A program made the position numbers and the translations under genes. The notes under the pieces were generated by a model. It saw only the letters and a program-made list of their open reading frames with translations. It searched no databases and was not told the origin of the DNA. Source: Oscillospiraceae bacterium (GTDB lineage: Bacteria; Bacillota; Clostridia; Oscillospirales; Ruminococcaceae). Taken from it: a DNA stretch of 33,967 bases. Below are positions 16,377 through 24,013 of the stretch, one piece after another; positions within the stretch are counted from its first letter, which is position 1; each line of letters starts with the position of its first letter. Location of the stretch: contig JAQXNQ010000061.1 of the NCBI GenBank assembly GCA_029098085.1, positions 1 through 33,967 on the forward strand. Direction: 5' to 3'.

Positions 16377-16872
16377 GGTAAAGGTTGTCATCACCAATCG
16401 TCAGAAGGAAGTCAAAATCCCCACCGGTATCCGTCTGCTGGTCAGGCGCTGCTGCAACGCCGCTCTCCGGCTGGAGGGCTTCACCGAGGACGCGGAGATC
16501 GATGTCTCCTTCGTCAGCAATGAGGAAATTCAGGCGCTTAACGCCAAATACCGGGGCAAGGACGCCGTCACCGATGTCCTGTCCTTCCCTCTGGGAGAAA
16601 ACGGAAAATACGACCGGAACGAGGCCACCGGCGCACTGCTGCTGGGTGACATTGTGATTTCCATGCCCAAAGCGGTGGAGCAGGCGGACTTTTACGGCCA
16701 CTCCCTGCAGCGGGAAATCGGATTCCTCACCACCCACTCCATGTTCCATCTGCTGGGCTACGACCACGAGGCCGGCGGCGTGGAAGCTGTCAAAATGCGG
16801 GAAAAGGAAGAAACGGTCCTGACCATGCTGGGCATCCCCAAGGGCGCCAGCTATGTCATGGAAAATGACTAA
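16369..16872 (+). CDS. ybeY: Endoribonuclease YbeY
   Basis: DVLSFPLGENG...GDIVIS...HSMFHLLGYDHE zinc-binding motif; start at 16369 overlapping phoH end. Confidence 0.94.
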   Translation: MNKVKVVITNRQKEVKIPTGIRLLVRRCCNAALRLEGFTEDAEIDVSFVSNEEIQALNAKYRGKDAVTDVLSFPLGENGKYDRNEATGALLLGDIVISMPKAVEQADFYGHSLQREIGFLTTHSMFHLLGYDHEAGGVEAVKMREKEETVLTMLGIPKGASYVMEND

Positions 16873-17347
16873 GCCCCGGGGAAGATTCACAGCCTTCTTA
16901 AACAGCTTTCTGTACGCCCTTCGCGGCATCCGGTACTGTATTGTCCATGAGCGGAATATGCGCGTCCATCTGAGTGCGGCGGTGCTGGTCACCGCCTTTT
17001 CCGTGTCCTATGGACTGACTGCGGCGGAGTACGGATTGCTGTTTTTTGCTGTGGGGCTGGTGCTTTGCGCCGAAGCCCTGAACACCGCCATTGAAAAGGC
17101 TGTGGATCTGGTCACCAGAGAGCAGCGGCGGCTGGCCGCCATTGCCAAGGACTGTGCTGCCGGGGGCGTTTTGCTGGCGGCTCTGACTGCTGCGGCAGTG
17201 GGGCTCGCTCTTTTTCTGCATTTTCCAAAATTGACCGACACCCTGCTGCGGATCCTGTCCAGCCCCGCCCTGACGCTTTTGTACCTTGTACTGCTGGTGT
17301 CCGGCGTTCTGTTTTCCTTCTGGGGCGACAGGCTCTTCCGTCAGTAA
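16865..17347 (+). CDS. dgkA: Diacylglycerol/undecaprenol kinase family protein
   Basis: ALRGIRYCIVHERNMRVHL...AEALNTAIEKAVDLVT; alternative start 16853. Confidence 0.92.
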   Translation: MTKPRGRFTAFLNSFLYALRGIRYCIVHERNMRVHLSAAVLVTAFSVSYGLTAAEYGLLFFAVGLVLCAEALNTAIEKAVDLVTREQRRLAAIAKDCAAGGVLLAALTAAAVGLALFLHFPKLTDTLLRILSSPALTLLYLVLLVSGVLFSFWGDRLFRQ

Positions 17348-17358
17348 AGTTTTTTCAC

Positions 17359-17387
17359 TTGACAAGCCGTCCTGCGGGTGTTAGAGT
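17359..17387 (+). promoter_or_regulatory. Putative sigma-A promoter upstream of era
   Basis: TTGACA - 17 nt - TAGAGT. Confidence 0.55.
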
Positions 17388-17476
17388 AAAGGAAGCGTCC
17401 GCCGGAGACAGCCAGCCCCTCAGACCGCCGAACCGACAGAGGCGGCGGCTTTACCGAAATCATCAAAGGAGACTCT

Positions 17477-18382
17477 ATGAAATCAACCACCAAATCCGCC
17501 TTCGTGGCCATTGTAGGCAAGCCCAATGTGGGCAAATCCTCCCTTCTCAACGCCCTGCTGGGGGAGAAAATCGCCATCGTTTCCTCCAAGCCCCAGACCA
17601 CCCGCACCCGGATCATGGGCGTCCTCACCGAGGAGGAGCTGCAGCTCTGCTTTCTGGACACGCCCGGATTCCATAAACCCCACACCAAGCTGTCCGGCCA
17701 TATGAACACCGTCGTCACTCAGAGCATCGGCGATGTGGATCTGGCCCTCTTCCTGGTGGAGCCCATGGGCGCCCTGAACGAGGAGGAGCAGAAGCTCATC
17801 GAGGAGTTCGGCCGCCGGAAACTGCCGGTCATCCTGGTCATCAACAAGATCGATCTGGTTGAAAAAGAGCAGCTGCTGGCCCGAATCGCTGAAGTGGGCT
17901 CTCTGTACGATTTTCTGGCCGTAGTGCCGGTCAGCGTCACCGGCCGGGACGGGCTGGACATCCTGATGCAGGAGCTGAAGACCCATACCCCCGAAGGCCC
18001 TCACTACTTCCCCGACGATACCCTGACCGATCAGCCGGAGCGGATCATCGCCGCCGAAATCATCCGTGAAAAGATCCTGCGCAATATGCGGGACGAAATT
18101 CCCCACGGCACCGCCGTGACGGTGGAAAAGATGCGGGAACGGGAAAACAATCCCGGCCTGCTGGACATCGAAGCCACCATCTACTGCGAGCGGGACAGCC
18201 ACAAGGGCATGATCATCGGCAAGGGCGGTCAGATGCTGAAAAAAATCTCCTCCGAAGCGCGGCTGGAGCTGGAAAGCTTCCTGGACACCCGCGTCAACCT
18301 CAAGTGCTGGATCAAGGTGCGGGATGACTGGCGCAACAGCGAAAGCGCCATCCGCTCCATGGGATTCAAGTACGAAGAGTAA
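17477..18382 (+). CDS. era: GTPase Era
   Basis: GKPNVGKSSLLNALLG, DTPGFHKP, NKIDLV, C-terminal KH domain GMIIGKGGQMLKKI. Confidence 0.97.
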   Translation: MKSTTKSAFVAIVGKPNVGKSSLLNALLGEKIAIVSSKPQTTRTRIMGVLTEEELQLCFLDTPGFHKPHTKLSGHMNTVVTQSIGDVDLALFLVEPMGALNEEEQKLIEEFGRRKLPVILVINKIDLVEKEQLLARIAEVGSLYDFLAVVPVSVTGRDGLDILMQELKTHTPEGPHYFPDDTLTDQPERIIAAEIIREKILRNMRDEIPHGTAVTVEKMRERENNPGLLDIEATIYCERDSHKGMIIGKGGQMLKKISSEARLELESFLDTRVNLKCWIKVRDDWRNSESAIRSMGFKYEE

Positions 18383-18495
18383 TTTCAGTCTCACAAATCC
18401 ATATCGTATTCTTTTTATTCGCATACTCCTCCCCTTTCGGCAGAAAATAGAAGTGCCGGATCCGTTCCGGCCAACATGCCGACAGGAGGATGGAT

Positions 18496-18810
18496 ATGAA
18501 AACTCAGCCTGAACAGAAGCCACTGTTCCCCGAAATTCCCATGCCCGGCCGCAGCGCTGAAATTCCGGCCCTGCCGCCCATCGGCACACCGCCCTTCCCG
18601 GATCCCGCTCCCCGCGTGAATGACCTGTATCCGGAGGGCAGCGCCTATGACCAGTTCGCCCGAACGGGCAGCATTTCGGATTATCTTCTGTACAAAAACC
18701 AGTCCGCCCGTGAAGGAGGCTTTCCCCTTGACCATCAAAACCCGGGGCATCGTCCTGGCACAGACGGCGCTCAGTTCCCAGGACAAAAAACTGACCCTGC
18801 TCACTTCTGA
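18496..18810 (+). CDS. YqzL-like small protein with proline-rich N-terminus
   Basis: MKTQPEQKPLFPEIPMPGR...YDQFARTGSISDYLLYK; FxxTGSIxxYLLYK resembles YqzL, and it lies between era and recO as in Bacillus; GGAGG RBS. Confidence 0.65.
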   Translation: MKTQPEQKPLFPEIPMPGRSAEIPALPPIGTPPFPDPAPRVNDLYPEGSAYDQFARTGSISDYLLYKNQSAREGGFPLDHQNPGHRPGTDGAQFPGQKTDPAHF

Positions 18811-19477
18811 TCTGGGGCTGATCGACGTCTTCGCCAAGGTCTCCCGGGGGAAAAAGGGCCGGGCCGCAGCTGCCACCGAGGTGCTGGCCTACAGCGAGTT
18901 TTGCCTGTTCAAGGGCAAGACCCGCTACATAGTGGACGGCGCCGACCTGGAAAACAATTTTTACGGCCTGCGGGAGGATCTGCAGAGCCTGTCCCTGGCG
19001 GCCTATTTCTGCGAGCTCTGCCGCTTCGTGCTGCCGTCGGAGGATAACGGCGGCGAATGCCTGCGGCTGCTGCTGAACACTCTCTACCTGCTGGAACAGA
19101 AAAAGCGCTCCCCTGCCTTTCTGAAGGCAGTCTTTGAGCTGCGGCTGCTGACCCTCTGCGGCTTTGCGCCGGACATGGACGGCTGCTCGGTCTGCGGCTG
19201 CGGGGAAGCGGAGCAGCTTTACTTCCTGCCCGGCGAGGGACAGCTGGTCTGCGGCCGGTGCCGGTCCGTCCTTCCGGAGGAAACGGTTTGCCTGCCCATG
19301 GCTCCGGCCCTGCGGAAGGCCTTCTGCCATGTGATTCAGTCGGAGGAACGGGCCATCTACTCCTTCCGACTCTCCCCCGAGGGAGAAACAGCCTTTGCCC
19401 ATGCGGCGGAGACCTTTGCGGTCTTCCACATCGGCGGACAGTTCAAGTCCCTGGAATTTTACAAAAGCATGCTGTAA
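18728..19477 (+). CDS. recO: DNA repair protein RecO
   Basis: TIKTRGIVLAQTALSSQDKKLTLLTSDLGLIDVFAKVSRGKKG; CSVCG...CGRC zinc motif. TTG at 18728 with GAAGGAGG RBS; ORF-track start 18620 is too early. Confidence 0.9.
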   Translation: MTIKTRGIVLAQTALSSQDKKLTLLTSDLGLIDVFAKVSRGKKGRAAAATEVLAYSEFCLFKGKTRYIVDGADLENNFYGLREDLQSLSLAAYFCELCRFVLPSEDNGGECLRLLLNTLYLLEQKKRSPAFLKAVFELRLLTLCGFAPDMDGCSVCGCGEAEQLYFLPGEGQLVCGRCRSVLPEETVCLPMAPALRKAFCHVIQSEERAIYSFRLSPEGETAFAHAAETFAVFHIGGQFKSLEFYKSML

Positions 19478-19519
19478 ACCGGCCGCTGCCGGTTTGCCAT
19501 CCTTACGAAAGGTTTCATC

Positions 19520-21922
19520 ATGATCAATCCCAAATATACCAAAACACTGGAGCTGGATAAAATCCTCCGCATGGCGGCCGACCTGTGCCACTATGAGGAC
19601 TCCAAAAAGAAGGCGGTGTCCATCACGCCGCTCACCGATATCGATGATGTGCTGCACGAGCTGCACCGCACCAACGACCTGTTTCAGCTGACGGTCCGGT
19701 ACGGCACACCCTCCTTCATCGGTTTTCACAATCCCTGCGGACGGCTGAAAATCGCCCAGCAGGGCGGCGTCCTGTCTCCCGGCGACCTGCTGAACATCGC
19801 GGCGGTGCTGCGTCAGTCCCGACTGCTGTCCCAGTGGAGCGACCCCTTTGCTGAAGAGGAAAACGCCGTTTCGGAGCAGTTCTCCCGGCTGTATCAGAAC
19901 AACTCTCTGGAGCGGGAAATCTCGTCGGCCATTGTCAGCGAGGACATGATCGATGACAACGCCTCCGGCGAGCTGGCAGCCATTCGCCGCAAGATCCGTC
20001 AGACCGAGCTGAAGGCCCGGGAAAAGATGGAGAAGATGATCCGCTCCAGCTCCTACCAGAAATACCTGCAGGACAGCATCATCACCATGCGGGACGGCCG
20101 CTTCGTGGTGCCGGTCAAGGCGGAGTACAAGGGCGAGGTGCCCGGTCTGGTGCATGACACCTCGGGTAGCGGCTCCACCTACTTCATCGAGCCCATCGCC
20201 GTGGTGGAAGCCAACAACGAGATCCGGGTGCTGCAGGCCAAGGAGCAGGAGGAAATCGAGCGGATTCTGGCCGAGCTCTCCGCCCACTGCGGCGACTGCT
20301 GCGAGGACATCTGCTGGGCCTTTGAAAACATCGTGGATCTGGATCTGCTGTTTGCCAAATGCAATCTGGCCTCCCGGATGAAGGCTCAGATGCCCAAGGT
20401 GGTGGACAACGGCCAGATTCTGCTGAAAAAGGCCCGCCATCCCCTGATCGACCCGCAGAAGGTGGTGCCGGTGGACATCCGGCTGGGCGACGACTTCACC
20501 AGTCTGGTCATCACCGGCCCCAACACCGGCGGCAAGACCGTCACCCTGAAAACCCTGGGTCTGCTGACCCTGATGACCATGTGCGGCCTGCTGATTCCGG
20601 CGGCTGACGGCTCGGTCATCTCCACCTTTGAGGATGTACTGGTGGACATCGGCGACGAACAGAGCATCGAGCAGTCGCTGTCCACCTTCTCCTCCCACAT
20701 GGTCAACATGATCTCCATTCTGGATCGGGCGGATTACCGCTCCCTCTGCATCATCGACGAGCTGGGCTCCGGTACTGACCCGGTGGAGGGCGCGGCGCTG
20801 GCCATCTCGATTCTGGAAAAGCTGCAGAAGAAGGGCTGCCGGGTGGCAGCCACCACCCACTATGCCGAATTAAAGATGTACGCGCTGCAGACGCCCGGTG
20901 TGGAAAACGCCTGCTGTGAATTCGACGTGGAAAGCCTGCGGCCCACCTACCGGCTGTTGATCGGCGTGCCCGGCCGCTCCAACGCCTTCGCCATTTCCCG
21001 GAAGCTGGGATTGGGCGACGATGTGATCGAGCGGGCCAAAGCGCTGGTGCAGAGTGAAAACAAACGCTTTGAAGATGTCATCGACTCACTGGAGGGCTCC
21101 CGCCGTCAGTATGAGGCCATGCAGCAGCAGCTGGAAGAGGAAAAGCGGGAGATCGACCGCCGCCGGGACGAGATCAAGGCCTATCAGGATCAGCTGATCG
21201 CCGATCGGGAAAAGGAAGCTGAGCGGGCCAAGGCGGAGGCCATGAAAATCGTCACCGATGTCCGCCGTCAGGCCGAAGGTGTGCTGGCTGAGCTGGATGA
21301 GGTGCGCAGGATCAAGGATTCGGAGGAATTCAGCCGTCGGCTCAACGCGGCCCGCTCCCAGATCAAGGGACAGCTGGGCCGGATGCACGATGCCGCCAAC
21401 CCTGTCACTGCCCGGGGCAACAGCGGCTACAAGCTGCCCAGACCCCTGAAGGTGGGCGATGATGTGCTCATCGTGGACATCGACAAGGAAGGCACCGTCA
21501 TCAAGGCCCCCGACAAGTCCGGCATGGTGCTGGTGCAGGCCGGGATCATGAAGTCCCGGGTGCAGCTGGAAAATCTCCGGCTGATCGAGCGGGATCGGGT
21601 CAAGGTCAACGGCACGCCCAGAGGCAAGATCCGCACCGCCGATGTTTCCAGAGGGCTGAAGTCCGGCTCCCAGCGGGGCGGCTTCCCCGAGGTGGATCTC
21701 CGGGGCATGAACGCGGAGGAGGCCATTCTGGAGGTGGACAGCTTCATTGACAACGCGGTGCTCAACGGCATCCATCAGGTGACCATCATCCACGGCAAGG
21801 GCACCGGCGTCCTGCGGGAGGCGGTGCAGCAGCACCTGAAGCGCCACAAGAGCGTCAAGTCCTACCGGCTGGGCGTTTTTGGCGAGGGCGAAACCGGCGT
21901 CACCATCGCGGAGCTGAAATAA
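19520..21922 (+). CDS. mutS2: Endonuclease MutS2
   Basis: GPNTGGKTVTLKTLG Walker A, IIDELGSGTDPVEGAAL Walker B, C-terminal Smr domain (VDLRGMNAEEA...IIHGKGTGVLREAV). Confidence 0.97.
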   Translation: MINPKYTKTLELDKILRMAADLCHYEDSKKKAVSITPLTDIDDVLHELHRTNDLFQLTVRYGTPSFIGFHNPCGRLKIAQQGGVLSPGDLLNIAAVLRQSRLLSQWSDPFAEEENAVSEQFSRLYQNNSLEREISSAIVSEDMIDDNASGELAAIRRKIRQTELKAREKMEKMIRSSSYQKYLQDSIITMRDGRFVVPVKAEYKGEVPGLVHDTSGSGSTYFIEPIAVVEANNEIRVLQAKEQEEIERILAELSAHCGDCCEDICWAFENIVDLDLLFAKCNLASRMKAQMPKVVDNGQILLKKARHPLIDPQKVVPVDIRLGDDFTSLVITGPNTGGKTVTLKTLGLLTLMTMCGLLIPAADGSVISTFEDVLVDIGDEQSIEQSLSTFSSHMVNMISILDRADYRSLCIIDELGSGTDPVEGAALAISILEKLQKKGCRVAATTHYAELKMYALQTPGVENACCEFDVESLRPTYRLLIGVPGRSNAFAISRKLGLGDDVIERAKALVQSENKRFEDVIDSLEGSRRQYEAMQQQLEEEKREIDRRRDEIKAYQDQLIADREKEAERAKAEAMKIVTDVRRQAEGVLAELDEVRRIKDSEEFSRRLNAARSQIKGQLGRMHDAANPVTARGNSGYKLPRPLKVGDDVLIVDIDKEGTVIKAPDKSGMVLVQAGIMKSRVQLENLRLIERDRVKVNGTPRGKIRTADVSRGLKSGSQRGGFPEVDLRGMNAEEAILEVDSFIDNAVLNGIHQVTIIHGKGTGVLREAVQQHLKRHKSVKSYRLGVFGEGETGVTIAELK

Positions 21923-21928
21923 GCCTGG

Positions 21929-21955
21929 GGCGCAGTCCAAACGGGCTGCGCCTTT
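21929..21955 (+). terminator. mutS2 hairpin, terminator-like but with only a TTT tail
   Basis: GGCGCAGTCC-AAAC-GGGCTGCGCC (10-bp stem with one G-T pair) then TTT, interrupted by AGCG. Confidence 0.6.
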
Positions 21956-22110
21956 AGCGTATCGATAAAGTCAGTGCACACTGGCAATTCGCACAAATAA
22001 GGTATTACCTATCGTTAGACTGCCAAGGCAAAGAAAGTTTTGCCAACCAATTGAAAGTAAGTTGCCTATTTGTGCAAATCGTCAATCAGTAGTGACTTTA
22101 TCGACACGCT
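21953..22110. repeat. Long imperfect palindromic element (candidate MITE or structured RNA)
   Basis: AGCGTATCGATAAAGTCA (21956-21973) vs TGACTTTATCGACACGCT (22093-22110), 17/18 complementary; inner GCACAAATAAGG / CCTATTTGTGC; central GGCAAA/TTTGCC hairpin; flanked by GCTGCGCC on both sides. Confidence 0.75.
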
Positions 22111-22111
22111 G

Positions 22112-22143
22112 CTGCGCCGGAAGCAAATCCGACGCAGTTTTTT
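22112..22143 (+). terminator. Rho-independent terminator
   Basis: CTGCG(C)CGG-AAGCAAAT-CCG(A)CGCAG followed by TTTTTT. Confidence 0.8.
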
Positions 22144-22164
22144 ATATTCCGGATAAAGTTTCCC

Positions 22165-22193
22165 TTGACAAACCGCCCATATTGGAGTACAAT
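22165..22193 (+). promoter_or_regulatory. Sigma-A promoter of the ABC exporter operon
   Basis: TTGACA - 17 nt - TACAAT. Confidence 0.8.
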
Positions 22194-22208
22194 TGAGTCT
22201 GTAAATGA

Positions 22209-22220
22209 TTAGTTTACTAA
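22209..22220. promoter_or_regulatory. Candidate MarR-type operator
   Basis: TTAGT-TT-ACTAA palindrome 15 bp downstream of the -10. Confidence 0.5.
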
Positions 22221-22276
22221 CTATGTGTCCAGTGGGCTGACAGAAGCAGCCGCCGGACGAAAGGAAGGATGCAGAC

Positions 22277-24013
22277 TTGAAACGATGGATGAAGTATGTG
22301 AAGCCCTACTGGCCTTACTTTCTCATCGGCCCTCTGTGCATGATCATTGAGGTCGTCGGTGAGATTCTCATGCCCAAGTTCATGGCTTCCATCATCAACA
22401 ACGGCGTTGCCGACAAGGATGTCTGGTACATCGTAGGCATCTGCCTGTTCATGGTGCTCACCGCCCTGCTGATGATGGCCGGCGGCGTGGGCGGCGCCTA
22501 TTTCGGTGCCAAGGCCTCGGTCAACTTCGCGGCGGATCTGCGGCAGGATGTCTACAGCAAGATCCAGAAATTCTCCTTTGCCAACATCGACAAATTCAGC
22601 ACCGGTTCTCTGGTCACCCGTCTGACCAACGACGTGACCCAGATGATGAACTTTATCAACATGCTGCTGCGGATGTGCCTGCGCGGACCCGGCATGCTCA
22701 TCGGCGCCCTGATCATGGCCATCGCCATGAACCCCCGGCTGGCGACAGTACTGGCGGTCACCATTCCCCTGATCGTCATCACCCAGGTTCTTGTCATCCG
22801 GGTGGGCTTCCCCCGATTTAACCGGATGCAGAAAAGAATCGATAGCCTGAACTCCACCGTCCAGGAAAACCTCACCAATGTGCGGGTGGTCAAATCCTTT
22901 GTCCGCGAAGGTCACGAGCAGGATAAATTCGGCCGCAGCAACCGGGAACTGAAGGACGCCAGCCTGTCTGCCGTCGGCATCATGATCCTCATGCAGCCGC
23001 TGATGACACTGTTCATGAACCTGACCTCCCTGGCTGTGGTCTGGTTCGGCGGCAAACAGGTCATTGCCGGCGACATGCTGGTGGGCGATTTGACCGCCTT
23101 TATCACCTACATCACCCAGATCCTGTTTTCCCTGATGATGCTGACCATGGTCTTTATGAACAGTTCCCGTGCCCTGGCCTCTGCCCGGCGCATCTCCGAG
23201 GTGCTGGATGAAAAGATCGACCTGACCGATGAGCAGGCTGCCCAGCCCGATCGTCTGGTGCAGGAGGGCCGAATTGAATTCCGCCATGTCAGCTTCCGCT
23301 ACTACAAAAACAGCGCCGAAAAGGTTCTGTCCGACATCAGCTTTACCATTGAACCGGGCCAGACTGTGGGCATCATCGGCTCCACCGGCTGCGGCAAGAC
23401 CACGCTGGTCTCCATGATCCCCCGGCTGTACGACACCGATGAGGGTGAGGTGCTGGTGGACGGCGTCAACGTCCGGGACTACAGTCTCAGAAACCTGCGC
23501 AACGGCGTCGGCATGGTTCTACAGAAGAATGTGCTCTTCTCCGGCAGCATCACCGAAAATCTCCAGTGGGGCGATGAAGATGCCACCATGGAGCAGCTGC
23601 GGGCTGCAGCCGCCAGCGCTCAGGCCGACAGCTTCATTCAAAGCTTCACCAACGGCTACGATACTGAACTGGGGCAGGGCGGCAGTAATGTCTCCGGCGG
23701 TCAGAAGCAGCGGCTCTGCATCGCCCGCGCCCTGCTGAAAAAGCCCAGAATCCTGATTCTGGACGACTCCACCAGCGCTGTGGACACCGCTACCGAGGCC
23801 CGCATCCGCAAGACCTTTACCGGTGAACTGAAGGATTCCACCAAGCTGATCATCGCCCAGCGGATCACCTCGGTCATGGAAGCGGATCAGATCATCGTTA
23901 TGAACGAGGGACGCATCACCGGCATCGGCACCCACGAGGAGCTGCTGGCCGGCAACGAGGAGTATCAGGAAATCTACTACTCCCAGATGGACAGAAAGGA
24001 GGCGCAGGCCTGA
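22277..24013 (+). CDS. ABC exporter half-transporter, degenerate-site subunit
   Basis: Exporter TM domain; GSTGCGKTTLVSM Walker A, VSGGQKQRLCIARA signature, ILILDDSTSAVD Walker B, IIAQRITSV at H-loop; TTG start. Confidence 0.94.
   Translation: MKRWMKYVKPYWPYFLIGPLCMIIEVVGEILMPKFMASIINNGVADKDVWYIVGICLFMVLTALLMMAGGVGGAYFGAKASVNFAADLRQDVYSKIQKFSFANIDKFSTGSLVTRLTNDVTQMMNFINMLLRMCLRGPGMLIGALIMAIAMNPRLATVLAVTIPLIVITQVLVIRVGFPRFNRMQKRIDSLNSTVQENLTNVRVVKSFVREGHEQDKFGRSNRELKDASLSAVGIMILMQPLMTLFMNLTSLAVVWFGGKQVIAGDMLVGDLTAFITYITQILFSLMMLTMVFMNSSRALASARRISEVLDEKIDLTDEQAAQPDRLVQEGRIEFRHVSFRYYKNSAEKVLSDISFTIEPGQTVGIIGSTGCGKTTLVSMIPRLYDTDEGEVLVDGVNVRDYSLRNLRNGVGMVLQKNVLFSGSITENLQWGDEDATMEQLRAAAASAQADSFIQSFTNGYDTELGQGGSNVSGGQKQRLCIARALLKKPRILILDDSTSAVDTATEARIRKTFTGELKDSTKLIIAQRITSVMEADQIIVMNEGRITGIGTHEELLAGNEEYQEIYYSQMDRKEAQA

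Noticed and set aside
17483-20860. 1125-aa minus-strand ORF
   Set aside because: Runs antisense across era, recO and mutS2; a shadow of three conserved genes.
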